This document shows positions 1 through 11,537 of a DNA stretch of 64,000 nucleotides, piece by piece. This stretch comes from Kuschelorhynchus macadamiae (taxonomy: Eukaryota; Arthropoda; Insecta; Coleoptera; Curculionidae): NCBI GenBank assembly GCA_030620095.1, contig JAUTXW010002493.1, positions 124,001 to 188,000 on the forward strand, given 5' to 3'. A program made the translations under genes and the position numbers. Below the pieces are notes generated by a model. It was given only the letters and a program-made list of their open reading frames with translations. It ran no database searches and was not told the DNA's origin. Each line of letters starts with the position of its first letter. Positions within the stretch are counted from its first letter, which is position 1.

Positions 1-154
1 CCAATAAAATTAAAGGTAAATTATAAAGGTCTTCATTCAAGGCACAAGAATCTACTCTTTAAGAGTGTTGTAAGCTTAGCGAGTGTATGATAGTGTAAAT
101 CAATATCGTTACAAGTACCGTTGAAGATATTCATAGCCTGATATAGTGGCGTTT

Positions 155-1841
155 TCATGAAAAAATTGGTTGATGGGGTCGACAAATGGAAAACAGAGAA
201 TACTCTAGTGGACTTAGCAGGAGCGTGAAAGAGGACTTGCTGTGCAACAGCATCGGGCAGTCAACGTAGTACTTACATAACTTTATAAGAAATGTAACTA
301 TATGATAGCATCTACGGCACGTTAATAACGGCAGCTGAAATTGCTTGGTCAGCAGAATCTCATCAATGCCTTTAGCAGGATACACTTTATCCCGCCTGAA
401 CATTAAAAACTTAGCAAACTTCCTTTGGACACTCTCTAATTGGCTGACATACTTAGTATAAATTGGATTCCATATAATTGCACCATATTCAAGTCTCGAG
501 AGCACATAGCTAGAATATAGGGTTTTAAGTGTTGAGATGTTCTCGAAACCAGTGGAATTGCGAATTATAGAACCCAGCGTCTTTAAGGCAGAATTGCAAA
601 TTCCATCAATGTGGTCAGCAAAAGAGAGTTTAGGATCGAATACAATTCCAAGGTCCTTGAAAGTGTCACAACGCCAAATATTGTTGGTATCTATGTTATA
701 TTGAAAGTCGATACTATGGACTTTATTAGTGTATGTCATCACGAAGCACTTTTCCGCATTTAATGGTAGCTTGTTCATTACACAGCAGCGTTGAATAGAT
801 TTTATATCCTGCTGCAAGAAAACAAAAGCATTTATATCATTTTTAACCCGAAAAAGCTTCAAATCGTCGGCAAATAACAGAACATTACTGTTGTGGCTGA
901 TGTCGTTAATAAAAAGTAGAAAAATAAGTGGGGCCAGGTTGCTCCCTTGTGGTGCCCCACTTGTGGCTGTAAATTTAGATGATTTATATCCACGGATTTC
1001 AACATATTGCAAACGATTGCTTAAGTAGGACTCAATAAAAGAAACAAGATCTCTGCTGAACCCCAATTTGTCCAGTTTATGTAAAAGTATGGAATGGTCA
1101 ACCTTGTCAAAGGCTTTCGAAAAGTCATTGTAAACCACATCCACTTGCATCCGGTTTTCCAGGGCATTGCCGACAAACTGCGTAAAGCATGCCAAATTGC
1201 TTATTGTACTACGTTTACTAACAAATCCATGTTGATTAAGAGATAGAAGTCTGTAGTTCGATATTACATTAACATCACCTTTTTTAAATACCGGAATGAT
1301 TTTAGCTTTCTTCCATACATCCGGAAATGTTTAATTTCAGAGACAAATTGAAGACATAAGAGAGAGGTGCCAGCAATGCATGAGCACAATCCTTTACCAA
1401 GAAACTGGGAATGTTGTCAGGCCCACAGGTAGGTCTGTCCTTTAATTTCTTCAGAGCAGCAAGTACAACCTGCTCAGAGAGGTGATCCAGGGTGATATTC
1501 AAGTTTGAGGGAAGAGTATCGTTAAAGGGAGTAAAATGTGTCTGTGTTTTTTTGAGTTTTTTAAATAATCTATGTTTACGCTTTATACATTTAATGATTT
1601 CAGCTGTGAACCAAACAGGAAATGTTCTCTTACGAATGACTGACCTGGGCACACACAAATCAAATATATTATGCAAACCCCTGTAAAGTATATGACATGC
1701 CTCATCAACATCATTTGAAGAGTATAGGTCTGCCCAGTTGGCATTGAGCACCATATCGTAGAGAAGTGGAAAGTTGGCTTTTCTAAAATTAATTTTAGTC
1801 TGAGTTTTTAAATTTTGATTTGACATTATTGAGATGTTCAA
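155..1841 (-). pseudogene. LINE (Jockey/CR1-like) reverse transcriptase, broken copy
   Basis: This is the reverse transcriptase of a non-LTR retrotransposon. Reading leftwards, 1841-1302 carries the region before the RT and its first motif (around 'DRPTCGPDNIPSFLVKD'). A frameshift near 1330 leads into 'FKKGDVNVISNYR', where a block of the RT fingers is missing. The frame that ends at 155 then holds the palm: 'YNDFSKAFDKVDHS', 'SGAPQGSNLAPLIFLLFIND', the catalytic 'LFADDLKLF', and the C-terminal thumb-like part ('LESVQRKFAKFL'). Another internal deletion follows 'KKLKKTQ'. The copy is dead: it is frameshifted, internally deleted, and no endonuclease domain is visible. It is cut at about 1840 by a second LINE in the opposite orientation. 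Confidence 0.85.
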
Positions 1842-2625
1842 AGCTTGTTTGGTTTAATGAGGATCTTAAACACAATATTTTTAGAAAAAGAGAAGCACAT
1901 AAAATATACAAAACCAGTGGTAACCCAAATGATTATATCTTGTTTAGTAAATTGCGTTCTATATGTACACAGCAAGCCGAATGTCGTTATGCAAGGCATA
2001 TGTCGAATTCTTGGATATTAAGCAGTTTTGGAAATCTATACATAGTAAAACAAACGATGACGAATTGCCAACTATTATAAAATACAATGGAGAATCTTCC
2101 TCTGTTGGTAATGTTGTTGCAAGTCTTTTTGCTAGACACTCTTCTTCAGTTTATAATCAGATAAGTAATTCTATATTTGAGGTCAACACATACAGTAATT
2201 ATCAGCCAATTACTTCAGACAGACAATATTTAAAAGAGAGGGTACTAAGGAAGTTGTCAACAACTTTTTAACATATCATTTTAAAAATGCTATAATCACT
2301 AAGCAACATGGGTTTATCTCTGGTAGGTCTATTATCGCAAACATTCTCATCTACCAAAATTTAATCTCAGATGCCATGGAGAGAGGATACTCTGTAGATG
2401 CTGTATATACTGACTGTTCCAAAACATTTGATAGAGTTGATCAGAGTCCCACTGCTGGCCCTTTACTGTTTAATTTCTCTATCAATGATGTTGTTGAATG
2501 TTGTCATTACAGTGACGTTCTTTTGTATGCCAATGGTATAAATATTTTTAAGCCAATAAAAATTGTTCGTCACACATGTCTGCTTCTGGATGCCCTTACA
2601 AGATGTGAGAAGTGGTGCTCAGACA

Positions 2626-2630
<5 letters not shown>
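1838..2630 (+). pseudogene. LINE reverse transcriptase fragment
   Basis: This is a second non-LTR retrotransposon fragment, on the + strand and head-to-head with the previous one. It carries the linker region before the RT ('LVWFNEDLKHNIFRKRE'), then 'NDDELPTIIKYNGESSS', a frameshift near 2270, 'KQHGFISGRSIIANI', and 'VDAVYTDCSKTFDRVD'. About 50 residues are deleted just before 'GPLLFNFSINDV'. The catalytic FADD has become 'LYANG', so it could not be active. It runs directly into a (TA)n array. Confidence 0.75.

Positions 2631-2670
<40 letters not shown>
2631..2670. repeat. (TA)n microsatellite, 40 bp
   Basis: Uninterrupted TA dinucleotides. The terminal sequence of the next element (CACAGGGTGTCCC) starts immediately after the last TA. 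Confidence 0.98.
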
Positions 2671-3717
<1,047 letters not shown>

Positions 3718-3745
3718 TTGAGTTAGTTTTTCTTGAACATCCGTG

Positions 3746-3922
3746 TATATATAGTTACTAGATTTTTCTTGGGTTATAAGTTCATAGCATTAAAACAATT
3801 CTCAAAAATTATTAGTCATCTATTCATTTTAAAATTTGACGTTTCGGCAGGTGGCTCCGTGCCTTTCTCAAAAATACTTTCTAAAATAATTTAAATTAGA
3901 GAACCTACACACTTTAGTAAAT
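3746..3922 (-). mobile_element. Penelope-like terminal repeat fragment, left arm
   Basis: This ~175-bp segment is the reverse complement of 8078-8252. On the minus strand it contains GGCACGGAGCCACCTGCC followed by GAAACGTC. That is the layout of helix II, GAAAC and a GUC cleavage site of the hammerhead ribozymes found in Penelope-like terminal repeats. The upstream core reads TTGAGAA instead of CTGATGA, so catalysis is doubtful. Both arms have a TA array at their outer side. Confidence 0.6.
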
Positions 3923-4120
3923 ATTGGACAAACCAGCCAATATTTAGGTTCGAGAATTAACTCTCATAAATATGATAAAAGGAATCCCACTGCCCTTTCT
4001 AAACACGAAATCCAAAAAAAAACATAAATTTAGTTTTAGTGAAACTAAAATTCTAAAAACCGAAAACAACAAACGCAAGCGGGAAGTTTACGAGTCTAAC
4101 AAACAAACAAACAAAAGTAT
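3905..4120 (+). pseudogene. Penelope-like GIY-YIG endonuclease fragment
   Basis: Translation gives 'VNIGQTSQYLGSRINSHK' followed by 'NPTALSKHEIQKKHKFSF' and 'ETKILKTENNKRKREVYES'. This is the C-terminal GIY-YIG nuclease of a Penelope-like retroelement: the IGQT block with the conserved R and H, then the K-R-E-x-Y-E region with the metal-binding Glu. The RT part is absent. The fragment is joined at about 3922 to an oppositely oriented terminal-repeat piece, so the copy is rearranged. The downstream reading frame soon degenerates. Confidence 0.7.
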
Positions 4121-4660
4121 GCTTTATTGCCGCAGAAAAATTCTACAATTTTATGGACAAAGCAAAATATACCTAAAAATAAGACATATCAAAACATTAA
4201 TCGAAAATAATTTCGACAAGTCAGAGCTTTTATTTTTAAAATGTAAATTATCAATTTACCAAATCGTAAAACACACGTTAGAATATAGCATAACATTGCA
4301 AACAGTAAATGAATCATGATAACCTTATAAAAGTAAACAAACACACATGTACGAGGTGAATAATTTCGATGACATTGAAATCAAAATTGCAACTATGCGA
4401 CCTTAAACTCTATGTTATTATAGTTATACAAATAATTGTGATGTTAAACAGAAGGTATATTGAACTAGTGCAGAATGTAGTATACAAAAAGAATTAAATT
4501 GTTTTTAATCCAATACCTAACAAAAATAATTAAGTTTTAAGTGAATGTTCGACAGTTCTTTTCCCTATATAATGATTTACAAAATTCTATGCTATGAGTT
4601 AGGACATGACTCACAAAAGATTTAAGTAAACAAGCGAGTTTAGTGACAATTTAAAGAGAC
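4121..4660. other. Penelope tail remnant and LINE 3' UTR
   Basis: AT-rich and non-coding. The left part continues the decayed Penelope C-terminus. The right part is probably the 3' UTR of the minus-strand LINE whose ORF2 stops at 4661. I see no clear poly(A) or tandem 3' tail. Confidence 0.4.
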
Positions 4661-7408
4661 TTACTCACTGAAAAAAAAATCATTAAGGCTGTAAAGTGGT
4701 CTCTCAATGAGGTATGCTTTGGTGTTTTTTCGAAATTGTGCAAGCATAGGGATAGATTTTAAATGTACTGGCAGATTGTTGTAAAGTTTTATGGCGTTGT
4801 AAATAATTGATTTTTTTATTAATTCTGTGGAAGGAATGGGAAGATAAATATCATGCCTAGAGTTTCTGGTAGGGTATACATGTTGTGGCCTTTCTGGGAG
4901 GGTGTTTATATGTTTTCTCAGCAAACATACCGTTTCCAAAATAAATAATGCAGGAAGTGTTAATATTTCATGTTTTTTGAAATAGTATTGGCAGTGAGTT
5001 CTATTATTTAGACCAAACAAATAACGAATGGCTCTCTTTTGAAGCATAAAAATACTACGAAATTGCTCGGTGGTACAGCAGCCCCAAAAGGGAAGGCCAT
5101 AGCGGAGGTGGGATTCAAATAAAGAGAAATAAGTAAGTCTGGCAGAAGGAACGTCTAGTTCTTTTGAAACTGATCGAATGGCGAAGCAGGCGGTAGAAAG
5201 TTTTTTAGTTAAGGTGTCAATATGATTAGACCATTTTAGGTTGCTATTTATATTTAAACCCAGGAATTTAACCGACTCTACGTATTCAATATTGCTGTTA
5301 TGTACCTGAAGTGGTTGTAAAGTTCCCTTATAAGATAACGCCACCGTTTTATCGACGTTAAAACAAAGCATATTGGAATCGGACCAAGCCTTAATTATAA
5401 CCAAGTCTTTGGAGATACTAGAGTGTAAAGACGTTGTATCAAAATCACTCCATGTTATGCTTGTGTCATCAGCAAAAAGGGAGATTCTTCCATTAATTTT
5501 AAGGTTCGTGATATCATTAATGTATAACAAAAAAAGAATAGGTCCCAAGACTGAACCTTGAGGAACTCCACTTGTAATCAACTTACAATCAGAATCGGAA
5601 CCATTAGCCCTTACAAGTTGTTGCCTTTTTCCAAGATAAGATTTGAACCAATTTAAAGAAGTACCACGAATTCCATAAAAATGTAGTTTGTTTATCAGAA
5701 TTTCATGACTAACACAATCAAAGGCTTTCGCATAGTCACAAAAAACTGAGGCAGTTGGGTGGTTGTTATTGAGAGATGAGTAGACGCCTCTAAGCAACGT
5801 GAACATGGCGTCACTGGTGCACTTGTTGGGTAGAAATCCGAACTGCTCCGGGGATATTATCTGATGTTTCAGGAGAAATGGCATAAGACGGTTCTTCAGT
5901 AGCCTTTCGATGATTTTTGATAGCACTGGTAGTAGTGCAATTGGGCGATAATTGCAAGAGTTAGTTTTTTCGCCGCCTTTATGAAGTGGAATAATTATAG
6001 CTGTTTTAAGGCAATCAGGGAATACACCTTTTATAAAGGACTCATTTATTAATGTTGTAAGGGCCTCTATGACTGGGAGTGGCAAGTTCAGGAATATTCT
6101 AATTGATAGGCCATCAGTGCTACACGAAGATTTACTTTTAATATTATGTATTACCTTCAATAGTTCAGTGTTGCTAACGGGACTTAAGAAAAAGCTATCA
6201 GCTAAATTTTTTGAAGGAGGGAGAAACGAAAGAGGGTCCAAACTTGGCGAGATACTAGAGGTGACATTTTTGCTTACATTAATAAAATAATCATTTAGAT
6301 CATTAGCCCCTGGCAAGTTCTGAGTCACAGGGTTTGATTTGTTTCTGAGGTTATTGATGATGGACCAGGTTTCTTTTGAAACGTTATTAGAGTTTGTTAG
6401 ACGTTTTCGGTAGTGTAATTTTTTTGCTGACTTAATAAGAGTAGTGTAGATCCTCCTATAATTAGAGATATAGTCGAGAATAAGAAAGGAGTCGGTGAAT
6501 TTTTTTATATATGAGAGCGAGCGCATATTTTTAGCAGAAATTCGTATTCCTTTCGTGGTCCACGGTTTATGCCGCTTAGGTTTGATATTCTTAAGCGGGA
6601 AGGCCTTGTTAAAAGCACTTAAAGTTTTATTTAAAAAAGTTCTGAAGTTTGTGTTGACATTATCAGATTCAAAATTCCAATTGGTGTTAAAGCAAATATT
6701 ATGAAATACTGAGAAATTTGCGGCCGAGAAAATTCTGCCCCGATGGCGAGATCTTGGTAAGGGCCTAATAGGTAAACTAAACCTGGAAATTACCGCCTCG
6801 TGATCGGAAAGACCTGAGTTATAGACCTGTGATTGCACCTCTGATGGAGAAAAATCAGACGCCATGTAATCGATGATAGAAGAAGAGTTTTTTGAAATTC
6901 TAGTTGGCGAGGATACATGCATTGAAAGACCGAAAGAGTCGAATATAGAAGTTAGATATTTCTGGATGGCACAAACAGTAGCATAGTCAATATTAAAGTC
7001 TCCGCATAGAATTTTTTTACCTTTAATCGGTAGGCTGTCTAGCAAACTTACCAGGCTATTTAAAAATGATTGTACATCAGAGTTTGGTGATCTATAAATA
7101 CAAATTACATAAAGATCAAGGTTTTGATTATATACTATAGAGAATTCAAAAGAGCTATCCGCTAACAAATGATCATATTTAGATACCGACATGAAATCTC
7201 CATTTAGGGATAGAATCAGTGTTCCCCCATGAGCTGAGTTTTTTCTGTCATATCTAGCTACTGTGGTATACCTCTCAATATAAAAGGGTTCGTTTAGATT
7301 CAGCCAGTGCTCAGTAATTGCAACAAGTTGGGGGAACTCCAATTCTTCCAGAAATAGGTACAACTCGTCAGTTTTATTTCTTAGAGAAGCAATATTAATT
7401 AGAACCAT
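4661..7408 (-). CDS. LINE ORF2: endonuclease plus reverse transcriptase, intact
   Basis: An uninterrupted 915-codon ORF2 of a Jockey/CR1-type non-LTR retrotransposon. Residues 1 to about 215 are an apurinic-type endonuclease (exonuclease-endonuclease-phosphatase fold) with 'AITEHWLN', 'LCGDFNIDY' and the catalytic 'LSDHEAV'. The RT occupies roughly residues 470-720: 'HKGGEKTNSCNYRPIALLP', 'FCDYAKAFDCVSH', 'SGVPQGSVLGPILFLLYIND' and the active-site 'LFADDTSI'. A C-terminal Cys/His/aromatic-rich tail follows. The start used is the first ATG; the frame is open a little further upstream. No gag-like ORF1 is recognisable, so the copy is probably 5'-truncated near 7470. The intact ORF implies recent insertion. 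The element lies between inverted Penelope terminal repeats. Confidence 0.93.
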   Translation of the reverse strand: MVLINIASLRNKTDELYLFLEELEFPQLVAITEHWLNLNEPFYIERYTTVARYDRKNSAHGGTLILSLNGDFMSVSKYDHLLADSSFEFSIVYNQNLDLYVICIYRSPNSDVQSFLNSLVSLLDSLPIKGKKILCGDFNIDYATVCAIQKYLTSIFDSFGLSMHVSSPTRISKNSSSIIDYMASDFSPSEVQSQVYNSGLSDHEAVISRFSLPIRPLPRSRHRGRIFSAANFSVFHNICFNTNWNFESDNVNTNFRTFLNKTLSAFNKAFPLKNIKPKRHKPWTTKGIRISAKNMRSLSYIKKFTDSFLILDYISNYRRIYTTLIKSAKKLHYRKRLTNSNNVSKETWSIINNLRNKSNPVTQNLPGANDLNDYFINVSKNVTSSISPSLDPLSFLPPSKNLADSFFLSPVSNTELLKVIHNIKSKSSCSTDGLSIRIFLNLPLPVIEALTTLINESFIKGVFPDCLKTAIIIPLHKGGEKTNSCNYRPIALLPVLSKIIERLLKNRLMPFLLKHQIISPEQFGFLPNKCTSDAMFTLLRGVYSSLNNNHPTASVFCDYAKAFDCVSHEILINKLHFYGIRGTSLNWFKSYLGKRQQLVRANGSDSDCKLITSGVPQGSVLGPILFLLYINDITNLKINGRISLFADDTSITWSDFDTTSLHSSISKDLVIIKAWSDSNMLCFNVDKTVALSYKGTLQPLQVHNSNIEYVESVKFLGLNINSNLKWSNHIDTLTKKLSTACFAIRSVSKELDVPSARLTYFSLFESHLRYGLPFWGCCTTEQFRSIFMLQKRAIRYLFGLNNRTHCQYYFKKHEILTLPALFILETVCLLRKHINTLPERPQHVYPTRNSRHDIYLPIPSTELIKKSIIYNAIKLYNNLPVHLKSIPMLAQFRKNTKAYLIERPLYSLNDFFFSE

Positions 7409-7473
7409 ATTAAGACTAGTAACAACAGGAAGTTTTGAGGAATCTAGTTCCTCAGGACACGTCGTGTTTTCTA

Positions 7474-7705
7474 AAAATTTTTTTTGGGAGAATTGCTGGT
7501 AAAATAATTTTTATGGCATTCTCTGGTCCTCTGAAGATGAATCGATCTCTCCGAAGATATGTAGGATCCATAGGCTGCAAGATCCGCTTCCACTTCTGCT
7601 GCGTTAAATCCGTAAGCAGCATGAAAATCGAAATATATCTTGTGTAGGGTTCTATAATCTATAGGAATGCCTTCAGAAGCCAAAAACAGCCTGGTGCTTG
7701 TATTT
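7474..7705 (-). other. Exon-like ORF, unidentified
   Basis: An open frame preceded by a good splice acceptor (reverse strand TTTCAATAG at about 7706) encodes about 78 residues. The composition is not repeat-like, for example 'IDYRTLHKIYFDFHAAYGF', 'EVEADLAAYGSYI' and 'SIHLQRTRECHKNYF'. The end of the frame overlaps the 5' boundary of the LINE. I do not recognise the family. It could be a host exon caught between elements, a transduced 5' flank, or the end of a LINE ORF1. Confidence 0.3.
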
Positions 7706-7916
7706 GTAAACTATTGAAATTAAGAAAAATAAAAACTCAGTAAACGACAAAAAAGATATCAACCTTGTAAGCAAAATTTATTTTGACATTATTTAATTAT
7801 TTTCTCACATACATTTGAAAAACTTAAAAATAATAATCTTAGACAAAATAAAATTACTTTCTGAACCGCCCGGTAAAAACTTAAAAAATGTCAAAAAACA
7901 AAAAAACCATAACATC

Positions 7917-7998
7917 CTACCTATCACACGTATCTGCTCTTCAGTCAATAACTGTTCGTCGTCCTTCATATGTTTATTGTAAAAATGTTTGTCCAAAT
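7917..7998 (-). other. Possible zinc-finger-like exon
   Basis: On the minus strand, 'LDKHFYNKHMKDDEQLLTEE' resembles the histidine half of a C2H2 finger (H-x4-H spacing). It ends at a plausible donor (GATAG|GTAGGA). Its phase does not join simply to the exon-like ORF at 7474-7705, so a common gene is not shown. Confidence 0.2.
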
Positions 7999-8077
7999 AA
8001 CGCGATCAGCGTCGTGTCTTTTGTGATTTTAAACACCTTTGGATAATTTAATTACGTTTCATGGTAAGTCTGTCTTG

Positions 8078-8242
8078 TTTTACTAAAGTGTGTAGGTTCT
8101 CTAATTTAAATTATTTTAGAAAGTATTTTTGAGAAAGGCACGGAGCCACCTGCCGAAACGTCAAATTTTAAAATGAATAGATGACTAATAATTTTTGAGA
8201 ATTGTTTTAATGCTATGAACTTATAACCCAAGAAAAATCTAG

Positions 8243-8252
<10 letters not shown>
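8078..8252 (+). mobile_element. Penelope-like terminal repeat fragment, right arm
   Basis: Reverse complement of 3746-3922. It contains the hammerhead-like stretch GGCACGGAGCCACCTGCC-GAAACGTC at about 8134-8161, in + orientation. It is followed directly by (TA)n. Together the arms bracket a 4.5-kb block. Confidence 0.6.

Positions 8253-8296
<44 letters not shown>
8247..8296. repeat. (TA)n microsatellite, 50 bp
   Basis: Perfect TA array at the outer edge of the Penelope terminal-repeat fragment. Confidence 0.98.
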
Positions 8297-8299
<3 letters not shown>

Positions 8300-8669
8300 T
8301 TATATGCATATTTCAAATTCAAATAGAAATCACCACAATTCGGGCCATCGTTTAGAACAAGACAGTCGAATCCAAAGAACTAGGGTTCCTTAACATATTT
8401 TTACTCGGGACATATCTTCTTCGTCGGTTTAATAAGACGTTGAAAAGTCAATGAATTTACGAATTACTCTGTCTTCTTAGTTTTAGTGGCTGATACTAGC
8501 TTATATTCACGATGTTAATATTGTCAAGAAAAAAATACTTGTCTTATAGAATATGTTCGTATAAGGATGAAATTTAAGGAACTATGAATTTACTATATAT
8601 TAATGAAAATATGCCATATATGTTTGGACGTATTTTCATACTGGAGATGTTTATAGGGTATTTTTGTAG

Positions 8670-8815
8670 GTAGGGCAGGGAGGAGAGGAAAAGACGAGAA
8701 GGGAACGGTTCTCATACTGTGCAAATTGTTTGTTCCCCCAGATACTGATCTCAAAGAAATGATGACGGGAAAACCCAATAAGTTGGTCAGTCAGTTCAGG
8801 CTTACTTATGGAATG
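8670..8815 (+). CDS. tst: twister/SKI2 exon: helicase motif VI
   Basis: The acceptor TTTTTGTAG precedes the exon. The first two bases complete a Gly codon that begins the superfamily 2 motif VI 'GRAGRRG'. There follow 'KGTVLILCKLFVPPDTDLKE' and 'GKPNKLVSQFRLTYGM', the start of the winged-helix region in SKI2/MTR4 helicases. The donor is ATG|GTGGGT, a weaker but usable site, phase 0. This marks the end of RecA domain 2. Upstream helicase motifs are not in the window: I searched 1-8669 on the + strand and saw none. Confidence 0.93.
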
Positions 8816-9566
8816 GTGGGTTTTAAAATTGCAGACATTTCTGGATTTATTGAGTATTTAAACATTTTCAAAAAATATTTAATCAGCATTTTATTTTAAC
8901 TGGCCTTCGACCAGATTCGCAACAAAACCTCTTCTTAAACGGTCTACATGCGAAGCCACGAAGACATGACAATTTCGGCAATTTAGCAAATTCAGTTTTT
9001 GTGTTAAGTGTGTTTTTATGGTATTTCAGCTTTCGGCAGCTACAACTGGAAAGGGGATAGAAATTTATTCAGATTATTCATCTTTGAAATCTAGGTATCT
9101 AAAAATTTGATGTCACTATACAGAGAGTGTTTACACAAGTCAGTAAAATTGTCATATAAAATGGATATAATAGTATTATAAACATTAAATATGACCCTAG
9201 AAATTATACAAATCTATCTTTAGTCTGCTAAATATTACCGCAAAGCAATTTTAAGCCGAAAAGAGCCTGTTGAAAACAAACCGACTTGCCGGAATGCCGT
9301 AATCCATGTTGATCAGACAGATCCAAGAAAAGAACAAAATGTTTCTGCTTTTAGCTCTTTCTTTCTTTCTAACGCCAATATACCTATCATGTCAAGAGAG
9401 CAGTTCACAAATTAGGAAATTGAATTTACAGCAACTTACGGTAATAACAGCTATAAGTAGCTGTTCCTAATTAATTCTTTTATCTAAATGATTCTTCTTA
9501 AAAACACTTAATAAATTTAAAAAGTTTCTAGACTGACCTATTTTTTTTTCTGTTACTTTAAGTGGC
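8816..9566. other. Intron sequence, no gene seen
   Basis: AT-rich intronic DNA between the first two twister exons. No open frame, RNA gene or clear repeat end is visible before the hAT remnant. Confidence 0.5.
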
Positions 9567-10557
9567 ATGGCTGCTTTTTTTTCCAAGTCAACAAAACGTA
9601 CACAAGCTTTGGACTACACTGTCCATAAACGATTGCCCAAAGTAGCTCCTACTAGGTGGAACTATAATGGAAGACTTGTGTTAACAGTATCTGAAAATCG
9701 AGAATCACTGATTCAACTATTTGAGAATATAATAGAAAATAATGAAACGTGGGACTCAGAAGCAATAAATAGTTCGAGGGGGTTTTTGGACTGTTTGAAA
9801 CGAGATTTTAATTTTAATTATTTGTTGAACAGATTTTCAGAAATATTTCCATTCTCGGACAATGTTTTTAATATATTACAAACTAAAACAAATGATATTG
9901 CTTTTTGCCTATAAAAAGTGGATGATTTTAAGTCCATGTTAAGCCAAAAAAGAGATGACTTTGACCTATTTTGGGAGAAAACGGTGACGTTAAATGTAGA
10001 GCCACAAGCCAAGCGTTTTCGAACAGACAAGGTGGGAGATGTTCAAACATCATACAGACGCCTCTTTTATGAAATAATCGATCAAATTCAGCAACAAATA
10101 AACTATAGATTTAATTTGAAGGAAAAACTTTTCCAGAAGATGCGTTTAAATCTCTTCTTCTTCATAATGGCCAGTTCTTCGACCGAGTGTTACTGCGATC
10201 TGAACTAAAAGTGATTTACGAAACTGATGACATTAGAGCAAAAAATAACGCTAAGGAACTAATGCATTTTTTAAAAGACAAGGAGCTGGAAGATGCCTAC
10301 ACCGAAGTGTCGAAATTGTGTAAATTAGTATTCACAATACCTGCCACAAGTTCATCAGTAGAACGCAATTTTTCAACACTTAAACGTATAAAAAATTTCG
10401 TGAAAAATTCAACGGGGCAAGAGAGACTTTCGCATCATCGCTGTTGTCCATTGAAAATAAACTTCTCTAAAATATGTCGGAGCATCAACGTTTTTATGAT
10501 GACATCATTGACGAATTTGCAAAAACTGACCGAAAAATCGAATTACATTACAAATAG
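9567..10557 (+). pseudogene. hAT-superfamily transposase remnant
   Basis: C-terminal half of a hAT transposase of the ZMYM/'52 kDa repressor'-like type. 9567-9914 carries 'KVAPTRWNYNGR'. It is followed by a stop, then 'LPxRSELKVIYETDD', and the C-terminal hAT dimerisation motif 'FTIPATSSSVERNFSTLKRI' at about 10330-10390, continued by 'NSTGQERLSH'. At least one stop and two frameshifts (near 9912, 10130 and 10440) inactivate it. The BED finger and the N-terminal catalytic part are missing. It lies in a twister intron. Confidence 0.8.
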
Positions 10558-10561
10558 GTAA

Positions 10562-11131
10562 GTTTCTTAAAATTGCTTCCCTTTCTTAAAATTTCACCGC
10601 ACGCCCCTGCAATTTAGGTGCAGTTTAAGACGAATACGGCAAAAAATTTCACCAGCTAATATTTTGGCGACTTCTGCTGGACCAATTGTGAAACCGATCC
10701 CGGCAAAATACTAGCGAAAAAATACAACAAAATGTATTTGATTATTTTAATTTTTTTTTTATACAAAATATGTGTATTTTATGTTTTTTTTTCTTTGAAA
10801 ATTCACTAGATTGCTTATAGTTTGGGTTTTTCATATTTTATATTCTTCTTCCCTTCTCTGAAAACTCATGGATGATAAGGAAAAACCGAGTTCATATTTC
10901 ATTCAATTCAGCATAATACACACAAAAACCAAATAAAAAAAATCAGGGAGCGGCAAATTTTCAAAACGCAGAACATTGAATCATTTCTGCCCCGAATCTT
11001 AATAGTTCATTTTAAAATCCCGAATGTGTTCCCTTTAGAACCTCTTAAAGAAACTTAAATAAATAAATGTTTATTTATGTAATATTTTACTATAGAATTA
11101 GATAAATTGCCAAAGTCGGCTGTTGAAGTTG
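10562..11131. other. Intron sequence, no gene seen
   Basis: Non-coding, AT-rich. No feature recognised. Confidence 0.4.
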
Positions 11132-11192
11132 TGGTCTTCGTGGCTTTGCGTTAAAGCGTTCACCTAATCAGGTTCAAATCCCATCGAGGCCA
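11132..11192 (+). repeat. tRNA-derived SINE head (remnant)
   Basis: A 61-nt tRNA-like segment. TGGTCTT at its start can pair over seven positions (two G-U) with GAGGCCA at its end. An A-box-like TGGCTTTGCG and a B box GGTTCAAATCC are correctly ordered, as in a tRNA-type polymerase III promoter. The T stem has decayed, and the segment is shorter than a real tRNA. An A-rich AAATAAATAAAAAA stretch follows about 60 bp downstream, as in SINE tails. A tRNA gene is unlikely. Confidence 0.5.
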
Positions 11193-11309
11193 GTTAACTT
11201 TTTAAATTTAATACATTGGTCTGAACTGCCGATTAAATATTTTTGAGAAATTTAAATAAATAAAAAAAATTGTCTATTTTCAAGAGCGGCTACTTTTTAC
11301 TTTTCCTAG

Positions 11310-11537
11310 GTTCTTAGCCTTTTGAGAGTGGAAAGCCTCACAGTTGAACTTATGATATCTAAAAGTTTCGGAGAAGCAGATCACCAGAAAAATGTTGTTG
11401 ACCTAGAAGTCGAATTGAAAAAGACGGAAAAAGAGCTTGCTGATCTCGGCAAACAACAGCTTAGTAGCTACTTGCAGCCGTTGGTGAAATATTTCAGTTG
11501 CGCAAGTGCATACTTGAATAAAAGGAACGAATTAATG
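11310..11537 (+). CDS. tst: twister/SKI2 exon: winged-helix end, arch start
   Basis: Acceptor TTTTCCTAG, donor ATG|GTAAGT, 76 codons, phase 0 at both ends. It starts 'VLSLLRVESLTVELMISKSF', the near-invariant LLRVE..VE.M...SF block of SKI2/MTR4 proteins. It continues into a charged helix ('VELKKTEKELADLGKQQ') that leads into the arch region. Confidence 0.93.

Noticed and set aside
11132..11192. Functional tRNA gene
   Set aside because: Only 61 nt, the T stem is broken and no proper anticodon arm can be drawn. A SINE remnant fits better.
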